A stretch of 64,000 nucleotides of DNA from Lederbergia citrisecunda (GCF_018343695.1 NZ_JAGYPJ010000001.1:1499001-1563000), one strand, 5' to 3'. Counted from the stretch's first letter, positions 28,138 to 37,836 are shown. The notes: generated by a model from the sequence alone, not told the origin. Made by a program: numbers and translations.

Positions 28138-29448
28138 TTATTTTCTTTGTCTTGTAATAATATGAATAGGCGTCCCTTCGAAACCAAAAGCTTCCCTGAT
28201 TCGATTTTGTAAAAATCTTTCATAAGAAAAATGCATGATTTCTGGATCATTTACGAATACAACAAAAGTAGGCGGTTTAATCCCTACTTGTGTGACATAG
28301 AAGATTTTTAATTTCCGGCCTTTATCTGAAGGAGTTGGATTCATAGCTATCGCGTCTGCTATCACGTCGTTCAAAACACTCGACTGCACACGCATCTCAT
28401 GGTTTTCACTTGCCATTTTTATTGCTGGAAACAGATTTGTTAAACGTTTTTTTGTTTTTGCAGAAACAAATACTATCGGTGCATAATCTAAGAATAAAAA
28501 ATGGGCTCTTATTTTTTCTTCAAATTCCTTCATTGTTTTCTCATCTTTTTCAACTGCATCCCATTTATTTACAACGATGATAACAGCTCTTCCTGCTTCA
28601 TGAGCATAACCTGCGATTTTTTTGTCCTGTTCTTGTATTCCTTCTTCTCCATTTAATACAACAAGAACGACATCTGAACGATCAATCGCCTTTAGAGCCC
28701 TTAACACACTATATTTTTCGGTGTTTTCATAAACTTTCCCCTTTTTCCTCATTCCAGCCGTATCAATAATCGTGTATTTTTGTTCATCAAATTCATAAGT
28801 AGAGTCTATTGCATCCCGAGTTGTTCCTGCTATATCGCTGACAATTACTCTTTCCTCACCTAGTAAAGCATTAACGATAGAGGATTTCCCAACATTTGGT
28901 CTTCCAATTAAACTAAACTTTATGACATCTTCTTCCTCATTTTCCTCCTTGCTTTCAGGAAAATGATTAACAACCTCATCAAGCAAATCTCCTAGTCCAA
29001 GACCATGTGAACCCGAAATCGGAAAAGGTTCATTGAATCCAAGGGCATAGAAATCATAAATATCAGCACGCATTTCGGGATTATCCACTTTATTTACAGC
29101 TAAAACGACAGGTTTCTTGGAACGAAACAATATTTTCGCCACTTCTTCATCAGCGGAAGTAACCCCTTCTCTACTATTAACGATAAAAATAATGACATCT
29201 GCTTCCTCAATTGCAATTTCTGCTTGTAATCGGATCTCTTCTAAAAATGGAGCATCACCAATTTCAATTCCACCAGTATCGATTATATGAAATTCGTGTG
29301 AAAGCCATTCACCTGTACCATAAATCCGATCTCTTGTTACTCCTGGTGTATCTTCAACTATTGATATACGTTCTCCTACAATACGATTAAAAATTGTTGA
29401 TTTTCCTACGTTAGGACGACCTACGATTGCCACAGTCGGTTTATTCAT
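28138..29448 (-). CDS. der: Ribosome-associated GTPase Der (EngA)
   Basis: Der is an essential double GTPase for assembly of the 50S ribosomal subunit. Two G domains are visible: GRPNVGKST with DTPGVTRD and NKVD, then GRPNVGKSS with [13 protein letters not shown] and NKWD. A C-terminal KH-like domain follows. The 436-residue length is standard. The ATG at 29448 follows GAGTGG. An in-frame start 15 bases earlier is less likely. It lies upstream of gpsA and is probably co-transcribed with it. Confidence 0.97.
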   Translation of the reverse strand: MNKPTVAIVGRPNVGKSTIFNRIVGERISIVEDTPGVTRDRIYGTGEWLSHEFHIIDTGGIEIGDAPFLEEIRLQAEIAIEEADVIIFIVNSREGVTSADEEVAKILFRSKKPVVLAVNKVDNPEMRADIYDFYALGFNEPFPISGSHGLGLGDLLDEVVNHFPESKEENEEEDVIKFSLIGRPNVGKSSIVNALLGEERVIVSDIAGTTRDAIDSTYEFDEQKYTIIDTAGMRKKGKVYENTEKYSVLRALKAIDRSDVVLVVLNGEEGIQEQDKKIAGYAHEAGRAVIIVVNKWDAVEKDEKTMKEFEEKIRAHFLFLDYAPIVFVSAKTKKRLTNLFPAIKMASENHEMRVQSSVLNDVIADAIAMNPTPSDKGRKLKIFYVTQVGIKPPTFVVFVNDPEIMHFSYERFLQNRIREAFGFEGTPIHIITRQRK

Positions 29449-29532
29449 TTCAAATCCACTCACTTTAAGTTAATCTTAAGTTCTACTGAGAAATCGTACC
29501 ATATTATTTGAAGAAAAGGTAATGAAAATCAT

Positions 29533-30129
29533 TTAGTGGTACATTTTCTTACTTCCCTTCATTCTCGTAATGGCAGTTATATTAGATATATAATTAATAA
29601 ATATAATAGAAAAGATCGTAATTGATATAATGTCTAAATATTCTTTCGAACCGATGATATAAGGCATATTCCATTTGCTTAAAAACAACGCAAAAATAAT
29701 ATCTCCTTGTAGTGTACCGAGACATACCAAAAGAATTCTCGTAATAACTGAAGAGGAATATACAAAATAACTAAATATAAATAAAAAAAATGAAATAAGG
29801 ACAACTCTATCGATGAACATCCATATAGGATCATACATTTCAAATAAAAGAAATCCCGTATATCCTATCATTAATGTAAATACAGTAAATAATAAATGTA
29901 GCTGCTTTTTCAACGGAAGTCTCGATGCCAAATAATAACAGATAGCTAACATTAATATGGATGGAACCGTTAAATGAAGAGAATAAGAACTAAATGAAAA
30001 ATCTTTTATTATGATAAAAATTAAAGAGAACATTGCAATTGGCCATCTGTACATTGATTTTTTATCCATGATAAATGTTGAATATATCCAAGTGACCCAA
30101 GCTGTAAGTAAAAATATCATCCCAGCCAT
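29533..30129 (-). CDS. yphA: Membrane protein YphA
   Basis: This 198-residue protein has about six to seven hydrophobic helices covering nearly the entire length, with a short basic C-terminus (RMKGSKKMYH). Its place between the S1-domain gene and der matches B. subtilis yphA. There are no catalytic motifs and the function is unknown. The start ATG has GGAGGTGATGAT upstream. In B. subtilis seaA (yphB) follows yphA, and here it is missing. Confidence 0.72.
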   Translation of the reverse strand: MAGMIFLLTAWVTWIYSTFIMDKKSMYRWPIAMFSLIFIIIKDFSFSSYSLHLTVPSILMLAICYYLASRLPLKKQLHLLFTVFTLMIGYTGFLLFEMYDPIWMFIDRVVLISFFLFIFSYFVYSSSVITRILLVCLGTLQGDIIFALFLSKWNMPYIIGSKEYLDIISITIFSIIFINYISNITAITRMKGSKKMYH

Positions 30130-30282
30130 ATCATCACCTCCGCTATCAGTATAGGGAAGGTGATGAAAATTTAATCATAAAGAAGCAAATAATAAGCTAT
30201 TGATCATGTTCTATTGATGGAAAAAGGAAACCCCACAGGCGTCAAACTAGTCTGAGTGCGATATATGTCTATAATCTGAAAC

Positions 30283-30310
30283 TAAAAAACCTCCCGAAAG
30301 TCGGGAGGTC
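30283..30310 (-). terminator. Intrinsic terminator after the S1-domain gene
   Basis: A perfect ACCTCCCGA/TCGGGAGGT stem with a three-base loop is followed by a TTTTTTAG run on the minus strand. Confidence 0.9.
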
Positions 30311-30314
30311 TTAA

Positions 30315-31448
30315 TTATTTAAACCCTTTTAATTTATCACCAATCATATCACTTAATTGGAATCCTTTAGTTTCTTCCGGTAGTTCGTAATCTTTTACTT
30401 GATCATCTTGATCTTCAAGCTCTTTCATGCTTAAAGAAAGTCGTTGATCACCTTCATTTACATCCAACACTTTGACTTTAACAGTTTGACCTTCTTGTAA
30501 AACCTCGTGAGGTGTACCGATATGTTTGTGAGAGATTTGGGAAATATGGATAAGTCCTTCTACTCCTGGGTAAACCTCAACAAACGCTCCAAAAGATACT
30601 AAACGTTTTACTGTTCCTTCTAATATTGTACCTCGTGGGGCCTTTTCTGCAATATTTGTCCACGGTCCCGGAAGTGTTTCTTTGATCGATAAAGAAATTC
30701 TTTCATTATCACGATCTACTGACAGAACTTTAACTTTGACTTTCTCGCCTTCTTTTACAACATCGGATGGCTTATCAATATGTTCATGTGAAAGTTGGGA
30801 AATGTGGACGAGACCATCAACACCGCCAATATCTACAAATGCACCAAAATCTGTAAGTCTTTGTATAGTGCCTTCAATAACTTTTCCAGGTTCTAATTTT
30901 TCAAGAAGCGCTTGTTTCTCTCGTCCTTTTTCTTCTTCGACTACGATGCGGTGAGAAAGAATTAAACGATTTTTTTCTTTGTCTAACTCGACAATTTTAA
31001 AAGATAAGGTTTTTCCTTGATAATCAGAAAAATCCTCCACAAAATGATCCTCTACCATAGATGCTGGAACAAATCCTCGAACACCTAAATCTACTACTAG
31101 ACCGCCTTTAACAATTTCATTTACCTCTGCATCGAATACTTCATTATTTTGGAAACGCTTTTCAAGTGTTTCCCAAGCATTCTCTGCATCGACTTTACGC
31201 TTTGAAAGTACGAGGAGCTCTTCTTCCACTTTAGTAACAATCAAATCTAATGTTTCACCTTCGTGGACCACGTCAGATGCTTTTTCTACATGAAGGCTTG
31301 ACAGTTCGCTTATTGGAATAATGCCATCAAGTTTGCTCCCTTCCAGATCAACTAAGACCTGCTTTTCTTCAATCTTAGTCACCGTTCCTTTTACTCGGTC
31401 TCCTTCAGAGAAACTTTTCACTTCAATATTATTCATATCCTCCGTCAT
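30315..31448 (-). CDS. ypfD: S1-domain RNA-binding protein YpfD (30S ribosomal protein S1 homologue)
   Basis: The 377-residue protein is made of four S1 domains. Their starts are seen at [59 protein letters not shown] and [20 protein letters not shown]. The last two are the best conserved. It lacks the six-domain length of proteobacterial S1. In B. subtilis the orthologue is non-essential and binds RNA. The ATG at 31448 follows AGGAGGAGTACAT. Transcription ends at a strong terminator. Confidence 0.93.
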   Translation of the reverse strand: MTEDMNNIEVKSFSEGDRVKGTVTKIEEKQVLVDLEGSKLDGIIPISELSSLHVEKASDVVHEGETLDLIVTKVEEELLVLSKRKVDAENAWETLEKRFQNNEVFDAEVNEIVKGGLVVDLGVRGFVPASMVEDHFVEDFSDYQGKTLSFKIVELDKEKNRLILSHRIVVEEEKGREKQALLEKLEPGKVIEGTIQRLTDFGAFVDIGGVDGLVHISQLSHEHIDKPSDVVKEGEKVKVKVLSVDRDNERISLSIKETLPGPWTNIAEKAPRGTILEGTVKRLVSFGAFVEVYPGVEGLIHISQISHKHIGTPHEVLQEGQTVKVKVLDVNEGDQRLSLSMKELEDQDDQVKDYELPEETKGFQLSDMIGDKLKGFK

Positions 31449-31602
31449 ATGTACTCCTCCTATCCTACTTTTCAAAAATGCAAGGTTAGCTTTGATAAAT
31501 CCTCACATTATTCTAAAAAATCGTCTTGTAATAAACTTCTTATAAATGCTGTATTTTGTCAAGCAATAGCATTTATACTTTCTAACTAATATTATTTTAT
31601 TC

Positions 31603-31755
31603 TGTCTAAGACCTATCGACTAGCAAACTTCTTGTCCTTTTCTTTTGCGTAAGTCAACATCAATTCGTCCTATCGGACTCATTGTGTTTCCTTTATCTCA
31701 GTCAAAGGCCCTGAAGTTGGTACGTCGATAAGCAAGGCGCTTACGCTTTTCTTCT
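31603..31755. repeat. Type B repeat abutting the end of plsC
   Basis: The copy runs from GACCTATCGACTAGCAAACTTCTT to GGTACGTCGATAAGCAAGGCGCTTACGCTTTTC. It closely parallels the copy at 33300-33478 at both ends, with a diverged centre. Its right end overlaps the last plsC codons. The stretch 31449-31602 holds the ypfD upstream region and no gene. Confidence 0.7.
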
Positions 31756-32331
31756 ATGTTCCTCTACTAATTTACTAATCTCTGACATAATAACGTCAGT
31801 GGCAGCTTCTGCAGATATTTTATTTTCTCTCATTTCTGTAAAATCGATTGGTCGGCCATATATTACATATAATTTTTTAAACGGCTTATATGGGCCAACT
31901 ACCGCACAAGGAACTACCAGTGCGTTTGATCTAAGGGCAAAAAATCCTGCACCAGCAAGTCCTTTACCAACTTCTCCAGTAAGATTCCTAGTTCCTTCAG
32001 GGAAAAGTCCCACTACTTTCCCCTCTTTTAAATATTTCAAACCAGTTCTTAGTGCCTCTCTATCACTCAATCCACGTTTTACTGGAAATGCATTTATATT
32101 TTCCATTAGTTTCTTACTTAAATAATATTTAAATAATTCTGCCTTGGCCATAAAATAAACTGGCCTCGGAGCCGTTATGCCAACAACGGGAGGATCCAAA
32201 TTATCAATATGGTTCGCACAAAGCAAAACACTTCCTTCTTTCGGAAAATGTTCAGTACCCCTCACTTCAATTCTATAAAATGTTTTAAGGATGGTATTTG
32301 CTACTGCCCTTGCAAATGAATAAAAATTCAT
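31741..32331 (-). CDS. plsC: 1-acyl-sn-glycerol-3-phosphate acyltransferase
   Basis: PlsC acylates lysophosphatidic acid to phosphatidic acid at the membrane. The 196-residue protein has the catalytic NHIDNLD (the HX4D motif), FPVKRG, and the substrate motif LFPEGTRN, then [12 protein letters not shown]. Its ATG overlaps the cmk stop codon as ATGA, so translation is coupled. The last residues (RRKA) and the TAA stop lie in the edge of a type B repeat, which suggests the C-terminus was reshaped by repeat insertion. Confidence 0.94.
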   Translation of the reverse strand: MNFYSFARAVANTILKTFYRIEVRGTEHFPKEGSVLLCANHIDNLDPPVVGITAPRPVYFMAKAELFKYYLSKKLMENINAFPVKRGLSDREALRTGLKYLKEGKVVGLFPEGTRNLTGEVGKGLAGAGFFALRSNALVVPCAVVGPYKPFKKLYVIYGRPIDFTEMRENKISAEAATDVIMSEISKLVEEHRRKA

Positions 32332-33005
32332 TTAGCTTCAATCCTTTCCAGCGCCATGTCCAATATTTTTTCAGCTACTTCTTTTATCGATAATGAAGAT
32401 GTATCAATTTCTATCGCATCTTCCGCTTTTCTTAAGGGTGAAATCTCTCTCTCTGAATCTTGTTTATCACGGAGCATGATTTCTTCTTTTAATGTATCCA
32501 AATTTGAAGGAAATCCTTTTTGTAAATTTTCGCGGTGACGTCTCTCTGCTCTTATATCCACGCTTGCAAGTAAAAATATTTTTAACTCAGCATTAGGCAT
32601 TACTTTTGTACCTATGTCTCGTCCGTCCATTACAACTCCGCCGTCTATACCAAACTTCTGCTGACGTATAACCATTTCTTCACGTACAGCTTTTATGGCA
32701 GCAACTTTAGATACTTTATTCGTGACTTCTTCTCCTCGAATTTGGTTTGTTACATCTTTGCCATCTAAAAAAATAAGCTGACCATTGATAGACGGTTTTA
32801 ATTCAATAATGGTGTGTAATAATAAACGTTCCATTTCCATTTCGTCATTTATATCAACTTCTTCTACAATAGCTTTATACGTTAATGACCTATACATAGC
32901 TCCAGTATCTACGTAAATATAGGATAGTTTTTCAGCAATCATTTTTGCAACTGTGCTTTTTCCCGCTGCTGCCGGGCCATCAATAGCTATACTAATTTTC
33001 TTCAT
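32328..33005 (-). CDS. cmk: Cytidylate kinase
   Basis: Cmk phosphorylates CMP and dCMP to the diphosphates. The 225-residue protein has the P-loop [14 protein letters not shown], the [15 protein letters not shown] nucleotide-binding stretch, [15 protein letters not shown], and the lid region [10 protein letters not shown]. The ATG follows GGTGAAAAAGAA. It is translationally coupled to plsC, and the same cmk-plsC-S1 grouping is common in Bacilli. Confidence 0.96.
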   Translation of the reverse strand: MKKISIAIDGPAAAGKSTVAKMIAEKLSYIYVDTGAMYRSLTYKAIVEEVDINDEMEMERLLLHTIIELKPSINGQLIFLDGKDVTNQIRGEEVTNKVSKVAAIKAVREEMVIRQQKFGIDGGVVMDGRDIGTKVMPNAELKIFLLASVDIRAERRHRENLQKGFPSNLDTLKEEIMLRDKQDSEREISPLRKAEDAIEIDTSSLSIKEVAEKILDMALERIEAK

Positions 33006-33079
33006 TTCTTTTTCACCTGCTTCATCTTTTTCAAAATCTATATTACCATATTAAACATTGGGACAAGCCAAATAATAAA

Positions 33080-33111
33080 TAAAAAAATGAAGACATTCAT
33101 GAGTCCTCATT
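33080..33111 (-). terminator. Terminator overlapping the end of ypfB
   Basis: AATGAGGAC/GTCTTCATT, with one G-T type mismatch, is followed by TTTTTTT on the minus strand. Its left arm encodes the last ypfB residues. Confidence 0.65.
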
Positions 33112-33279
33112 TTTAAAAACATTTATTTTCGGCTGTTTTTCTATTCCTGCTGTCCCTTCGTATAAAACTAATTTATTCGTATATTTGAGAAATCCCATTC
33201 CATGGAAACCTTGAACAACGATTAAGATAATAAGATGAATCAATACGAGTTTTAGTAAAATGCGTTCCATGGTATTCAT
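33097..33279 (-). CDS. ypfB: Small membrane protein YpfB (DUF5359)
   Basis: The 60-residue protein has one N-terminal membrane helix (ILLKLVLIHLIILIVVQGF) followed by a short extracytoplasmic tail. Size and place upstream of cmk match B. subtilis YpfB. No function is known. The ATG follows GGGGTGATCAC. The final codons double as one arm of a terminator hairpin. Confidence 0.78.
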   Translation of the reverse strand: MNTMERILLKLVLIHLIILIVVQGFHGMGFLKYTNKLVLYEGTAGIEKQPKINVFKNEDS

Positions 33280-33299
33280 GTGATCACCCCGTTTTTTCT

Positions 33300-33478
33300 C
33301 ATGCTCTCCAGCTCCAGCGCCTATCGACTAGCAAACTTCTTTTCCTCTTCCCTACGATAAGTCAAAGGCCGAAAGAGGTACGTCGACTAAAACCGCCACG
33401 TTCCTGTGGCATCGTCGACGGACCCTCATCCTGAGGGCCTGTACGTCGATAAGCAAGGCGCTTCCGCTTTTCCTATCA
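33300..33478. repeat. Type B repeat, best-preserved copy
   Basis: This copy of about 180 bases starts CTCTCCAGCTCCAGCGCCTA, continues with GACTAGCAAACTTCTT, GTACGTCGACTAAAACCGCCACG and CATCGTCGACGGACC, and ends GTACGTCGATAAGCAAGGCGCTTCCGCTTTTC. It includes several short palindromes (CCACGTTCCTGTGG, CCCTCATCCTGAGGG). It is non-coding and lies between motI and ypfB. Confidence 0.75.
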
Positions 33479-33514
33479 TCGGTAAAAAAAACGAGATCTA
33501 TACGTAAAGATGGA

Positions 33515-34165
33515 TTAATTTGTTATTCCTCTTTTTCGAAATTCTAGTTGCTTTTCAAAACAAAATCGCATTAGTTGCTGTTGTTCTTTATTATTTACGT
33601 TTAAAAATTGAATAGATACGAGTTGACGTTTATTTTTATCAAATGATCGAATGATTCTACAATCGAGGTTTAAATAGACATACTCTCCAGACTGCATCGG
33701 CAATACAATACAAATCTTACCTAATGCACCTCTATGTATATTTACATTTTGAGGTAAAATTACGGCACAACCTCCCGCGCTAAAATCATCCGTAATGGTT
33801 GGAAATGTCTCCTCTGATTCTAGCAGATGTAATGAAACATCAATTGCAACATCAATTCGTACAAATTCCCTTCTTTGAATTTTCAATAAGTTTTCCTCAT
33901 CGGGAAAGCTTAGTACAAGCATTGGAATATGATTTTTAACCCGATCGATGATTTTGGTTTTAAATAAATAAGCTCCTGATTCCTCATCAACAAAGGTAGC
34001 ATACAAATTTGTATCTGTACGTAAAAAAATTGTTTTATTACTCTTTACTCCTAAAGGATAAGAAATATATATTTTGTTTCCATCAAAATCTGCAATTTTT
34101 GCTTTATACTTTTCTTCATTTTGATTATCTGTCTCCAAAATAAGATCCATTCCAACCTTTAACAT
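33515..34165 (-). CDS. motI: PilZ-domain c-di-GMP receptor MotI (YpfA)
   Basis: This protein binds cyclic di-GMP and in B. subtilis acts as a flagellar brake by engaging the stator. The 216-residue protein has an N-terminal YcgR-like domain and a C-terminal PilZ domain. The ligand-binding arginines lie in RREFVRIDV, and DFSAGGCAVILP follows. I use ATG at 34165, which has GGGGTGTGG upstream, rather than the GTG nine bases before it. It lies upstream of the type B repeat and ypfB. Confidence 0.9.
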   Translation of the reverse strand: MLKVGMDLILETDNQNEEKYKAKIADFDGNKIYISYPLGVKSNKTIFLRTDTNLYATFVDEESGAYLFKTKIIDRVKNHIPMLVLSFPDEENLLKIQRREFVRIDVAIDVSLHLLESEETFPTITDDFSAGGCAVILPQNVNIHRGALGKICIVLPMQSGEYVYLNLDCRIIRSFDKNKRQLVSIQFLNVNNKEQQQLMRFCFEKQLEFRKRGITN

Positions 34166-34222
34166 GAATGCCACACCCCGTAGTATTAATAAGCAATTAA
34201 TACCATTATCTCATGGAAATGG

Positions 34223-34257
34223 AAAAAAATATAGGCAGAAACGTATAGTTTCTGCCA
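34223..34257 (-). terminator. Intrinsic terminator after ypeB
   Basis: A perfect GGCAGAAAC/GTTTCTGCC stem is followed by TATATTTTTTT on the minus strand. Confidence 0.9.
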
Positions 34258-34267
34258 TTTTGAATAG

Positions 34268-35617
34268 TTATATTGTTTCTTCATATATTGGTTCAGCATT
34301 TTTTAGTTTTTCTACCTTTTCCTCAATACCATTTTCAGCATTTATATAAATTCGGTATGTGTCTTGATCCATCGTACCGATAAACTCATAACAAAGAACT
34401 TCCTTACCAAGTTCATTTATTATAACTGCGAGGCGATCCTCCATTACTTTTACATTTGTATTTAAATAGCCTTTGGCATCATTGAGTGATAACTTTGGCT
34501 TTGAAATTTTCCTATCTTTTCTTCCTTTTAAATAATCATTAGCTGCAAAACCGATAATTTGCCCATTGTCTAGCGCAACCTTCACTTTAATTGATTCAGG
34601 ATAAATTCTTACTCCGTTTTGATTTGTCACGTAAGTAAATAAACCGATCGTATCATACTGCATGCTTTCAGCAGCGTCAAGCTTTTCAAAGCCATGATTT
34701 TTTAAGAAATCACTTGCTTTTACCATAGCATCATTCAAACTTAATTTTTGACTTCCGATATCCCGATGATTAATAAGCCAAATAGGATACCCACCTTTTT
34801 TTGTAATATCTAAACTTGCACCGTCCCCTTTTCCATCATCAAGGTTCACACTGTAAAAATCGAACGGAGATCCTTTTCCGTTTTCAACAACTCTTGATTC
34901 GTTTACAGACTTAATTCCTGAATACTTTTTAGCAAGAGCAATCGCTTCATCTTTTGAAATGGTGTTTCCTTTTAAATGATCATAATTTTGCTCCTTTTTT
35001 TGGAAAGCTACAACGGTAGGGTCTTGCAGATTTTCTTCGTCAAATCCTTTCGCTCTCATATCTACTGTTTTAAACCCATCTATGATTGTATTATCTGCAT
35101 TTTCCTTTCCAGTAGCGAGAGCCATTTCAACGTCCATCCAGCGCAAATTATTTTTCAACACTAAATGTTGGACTTTTCGCAGTTCATTGCGAATCTCATC
35201 ACTTTGACTATACATTTTCTTTAATAGCGTGTATTCATTATTTGAAAGCGGTTCTTTGTCTAAGTCTCTTACTGCGGTTCTATAACTGAAATTACCGATA
35301 TTTGTTAAAAAGTCTTCCGTTTTATTAAATGGCATTAATGTAAGAGGGAGCTGCCCTACCTGGCCACGTGCATCAGAAGTTATTCTCCAAACATCAGCAA
35401 GCGCTGGTGATAGAGATTTTTTTGAGTTCATTGCTAATGCAGTACCAATTTTCTCATGAAGAACATCCATCTGATAAGATAGGTCATGAAAGGCCCTTTG
35501 ATAATTATTTTCCGTGTTTATTAATATTGCATTTTTCTCTTGATGTTCCTGATATCCCCAATAGGTGGTGCCAGCGATTCCTATAATTAGAACTACGATC
35601 AATATATTCCTTATCAT
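34268..35617 (-). CDS. ypeB: Germination protein YpeB
   Basis: YpeB stabilises and localises the cortex-lytic enzyme SleB in the dormant spore. The 449-residue protein has an N-terminal membrane segment (ILIVVLIIGIAGTTYWGY), a long helical region, and three C-terminal PepSY-type domains (for example ISKDEAIALAKKYSGI and LSLNDAKGYLNTNVKV). The ATG follows TAGGAGGTGACT. It lies 18 bases after sleB and the pair ends at a strong terminator. Confidence 0.96.
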   Translation of the reverse strand: MIRNILIVVLIIGIAGTTYWGYQEHQEKNAILINTENNYQRAFHDLSYQMDVLHEKIGTALAMNSKKSLSPALADVWRITSDARGQVGQLPLTLMPFNKTEDFLTNIGNFSYRTAVRDLDKEPLSNNEYTLLKKMYSQSDEIRNELRKVQHLVLKNNLRWMDVEMALATGKENADNTIIDGFKTVDMRAKGFDEENLQDPTVVAFQKKEQNYDHLKGNTISKDEAIALAKKYSGIKSVNESRVVENGKGSPFDFYSVNLDDGKGDGASLDITKKGGYPIWLINHRDIGSQKLSLNDAMVKASDFLKNHGFEKLDAAESMQYDTIGLFTYVTNQNGVRIYPESIKVKVALDNGQIIGFAANDYLKGRKDRKISKPKLSLNDAKGYLNTNVKVMEDRLAVIINELGKEVLCYEFIGTMDQDTYRIYINAENGIEEKVEKLKNAEPIYEETI

Positions 35618-35635
35618 AAAGAGTCACCTCCTATA

Positions 35636-36460
35636 TTAATTACAAAATATATGTTCTCCGATTTGTTTGATTTGTGGTCTTGTCCATATCCAGGCGCTTG
35701 TCGCTGTGTTGGGATTAAAGTAATACAATGCACCAGTCGATGGATCCCAACCGTTTATCGCATCAAGAACAGCCCGTTTAGAAGTTTCATTTGGAGTTAA
35801 ATATATTTGACCATCTGAAACAGCAGTAAAGGCACCCGGCTCAAAGATTACTCCAGCTACTGTATTCGGAAATGTGGAGCTATTCACACGGTTTAAAATG
35901 ACAGCAGCTACTGCAACCTGGCCTTCATATGGTTCCCCTCTTGCTTCTCCGTGGACTGCATTTGCCATTAAATTAATATCATTTTGAGAAAACCCTGTAG
36001 GAGTGTTAGCGGCTGTAGGCTTTGGTGCTTTAGTTGGCGCTTTAGTTGTAGTTGTTTTTTTTCCGGGTCCTGTTTGTTTTCCTAAATTAGTTCCTCCATA
36101 ATGGGAAAATGATTTCCCTTTATTAATTTGTTCCTTTACAAATTGTTTATTATATTGGGTAGCCTTTACTAATTTTGCTTTTGTCCCAGGACCTGCCAGG
36201 CCATCTACTTTCATCCCAAATTCATATTGAAAATTCCTTAATGCCCAATAAGTACCCCATCCAAAAACTCCATCAATTTTCCCGTTATAGAATCCAATAT
36301 ATTGGAGCCTCGATTGAAGCTCAATCACATCCTCCCCAACGGCACCTCTTTGAATCACTTGATTCGTAAAGGCGCTTGATTGATTTACATTTGTGGTTGA
36401 TATCATTAATGTACATAAAAATAAAAGGAAAATAAGTCTTACCATTTTGTAATATCTCAT
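35636..36460 (-). CDS. sleB: Spore cortex-lytic enzyme SleB
   Basis: SleB is a lytic transglycosylase that degrades muramic-lactam cortex peptidoglycan during germination. It has a signal peptide, a PG_binding_1 domain (GAVGEDVIELQSRLQYIGFY...GPGTKAKL) and a lysine/threonine/proline-rich linker (KKTTTTKAPTKAPKP). The catalytic domain has the glutamate in HGEARGEPYEGQVAVAAVILNR. Two earlier in-frame starts exist, but ATG at 36460 is eight bases from GGAGG. A possible sigma-G promoter lies just upstream. Confidence 0.95.
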   Translation of the reverse strand: MRYYKMVRLIFLLFLCTLMISTTNVNQSSAFTNQVIQRGAVGEDVIELQSRLQYIGFYNGKIDGVFGWGTYWALRNFQYEFGMKVDGLAGPGTKAKLVKATQYNKQFVKEQINKGKSFSHYGGTNLGKQTGPGKKTTTTKAPTKAPKPTAANTPTGFSQNDINLMANAVHGEARGEPYEGQVAVAAVILNRVNSSTFPNTVAGVIFEPGAFTAVSDGQIYLTPNETSKRAVLDAINGWDPSTGALYYFNPNTATSAWIWTRPQIKQIGEHIFCN

Positions 36461-36493
36461 TTTCATTTCCTCCAACAATAAATTTCATAGGAT

Positions 36494-36523
36494 TAGTTTC
36501 CGAAAATAGGAGGTTTTTATGCA
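36494..36523 (-). promoter_or_regulatory. Possible sigma-G promoter of sleB-ypeB
   Basis: The minus strand has TGCATA, 17 bases, then GAAACTA, compared with the sigma-G pattern TGMATA and CATAMTA (5 of 7 in the -10). It would fit forespore expression of sleB. Confidence 0.35.
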
Positions 36524-36614
36524 CAAAATTCTTTTTGATAAGAAAAGTGTAACCGCCTTGTTTATCGACGTACAAACTACAAGGATTATTAACTTAGATA
36601 TAGGGAACAAAGGA

Positions 36615-36655
36615 TAAGAAGTTTGCTAGTCGATAGGTAATGAAGCTAGAAGGTA
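36615..36655. repeat. Type B repeat fragment
   Basis: AAGAAGTTTGCTAGTCGATAGG matches, in reverse, the left end of the type B copies at 31.6 and 33.3 kb. Only about 40 bases remain. Confidence 0.5.
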
Positions 36656-36724
36656 GAAGCATATGTTCAATAATGTTGCCTTATCTTTCAAAGAAATTAT
36701 TTTTTCAATACCTATGAGAGCGAT

Positions 36725-36771
36725 GCAAAAAAAAAAAAGAAAAAAATACTGTAATCATTTTCAGATTACAG
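36725..36771 (-). terminator. Terminator overlapping the end of prsW
   Basis: A CTGTAATC/GATTACAG hairpin is followed by TATTTTTTTC and a longer T run on the minus strand. The first arm encodes the final Ala-Val-Ile of PrsW. Confidence 0.8.
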
Positions 36772-37450
36772 CGCTTTTGTCTTTTTTGTTTTCGTAATGA
36801 TATTTTTTTGTAAGCACGTGGGCGTGCTTCACTTTTCTTAATCCGAAAAACCAAAGCATTAGCATAAAAGGAAGAATATAATATAGCCATTGTTTCCCTG
36901 ACACCAGAATATAGTCATACAAACCGTGTAAAACAAATGGCACAAAAAAAGAGGCAAATAACCATTGTTTGCTTTTCCCGTTAATATGAAATTTCGCTTT
37001 TCCTAAATAATAACCCATAAAGACGCCGAACAAAGCGTGGCTTGAAACAGGAAACAAGGCACGCCCAAAGGCATATTCAATCCCATTTGCAATTAAATAT
37101 AATATATTTTCCACTGTGGCAAATCCAAGTGATAAGCTTGCCGCATAAACAATTCCATCATAAGGCTCATTAAAGTCTGCATGTTCATAAACCGCAAAGA
37201 AAATAATAAACCACTTAAAAAACTCTTCCAGCAAAGAGGCGGAAATAAAAGATTGTAAAAAAACGTTCCCAACTACCCCTTCTTTTGCGAGGACATACTG
37301 AAGAAACATGATGGGAAAAGTTAAAAAGGCACCAAATAAAAAAACCTTAAATACATTTAGTACCGGTTCTTGCTCGTATTGATCGCGCAAATAAAAATAG
37401 CTGATAAGAGCTAATCCCGGAGCAATACCAGCAGATAAAACGCCTAGCAT
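36761..37450 (-). CDS. prsW: Intramembrane metalloprotease PrsW
   Basis: In B. subtilis PrsW makes the first cut of the anti-sigma factor RsiW, releasing SigW under envelope stress. The 229-residue polytopic protein has the conserved EEFFKW motif, SSHALFGVFMGYYLG and HGLYDY, the three membrane motifs whose Glu and His residues form the active site. The N-terminus MLGVLSAGIAPGLALISYFYL is typical. RsiW itself is not in this window. The other anti-sigma factor here, RsiX, is a different type. Confidence 0.93.
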   Translation of the reverse strand: MLGVLSAGIAPGLALISYFYLRDQYEQEPVLNVFKVFLFGAFLTFPIMFLQYVLAKEGVVGNVFLQSFISASLLEEFFKWFIIFFAVYEHADFNEPYDGIVYAASLSLGFATVENILYLIANGIEYAFGRALFPVSSHALFGVFMGYYLGKAKFHINGKSKQWLFASFFVPFVLHGLYDYILVSGKQWLYYILPFMLMLWFFGLRKVKHAHVLTKKYHYENKKDKSAVI

Positions 37451-37590
37451 AATATAGTCCTCTTTTCTTATTCTTTCCTTAATGGTAACACGGAAATAAT
37501 AATAATTAAATGATAATTAATAGTAAAAACATCCCTTCAATTGAAGGCATATAAATTGTTTCGTTTTTCAAATGATTAAATAACAGCATC

Positions 37591-37641
37591 AAAAAAGACG
37601 ACCTGAGTATCCATTTTTTTATTTCTCAAGTCGTCTTTTTA
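37591..37641. terminator. Bidirectional hairpin between prsW and bdr
   Basis: AAAAGACGAC-CTGAG and CTCAAG-TCGTCTTTTT form a stem with a long AT-rich loop and T tracts in both directions. It probably ends bdr transcription. The stretch 37451-37836 otherwise holds only this and a type A repeat. Confidence 0.6.
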
Positions 37642-37664
37642 GAAGTAATTACTATTATTAACAC

Positions 37665-37763
37665 TGTTTATTGGAGCGGAAGGCATGCAGACTCCAACGG
37701 GACTACAGGGCTTTGGAGACCCAAGAGATTAGAAAAGCGAAGCGCCTATAGCGCAAATCAACA
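37665..37763. repeat. Type A repeat with an embedded type B end
   Basis: It begins TGTTTATTGGAGCGGAAGGC and ends GCGCAAATCAACA, the inverted orientation of the copy at 7983-8113. Near its right end GAAAAGCGAAGCGCC resembles the type B terminus. Confidence 0.6.
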
Positions 37764-37836
37764 ATCATGTTTAATATTATCTTTCATTTTTAGAGGACTT
37801 TTTCTGTGCCCTTCTACAGTTAGAAAATGTTCATAC

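Noticed and set aside
30130-30282. Possible small gene (ypzI-like) between yphA and the S1-domain gene
   Set aside because: No frame with a start and ribosome site was found. The stretch has only a short GC-rich relic (CCCCACAGGCG) resembling the type A interior.
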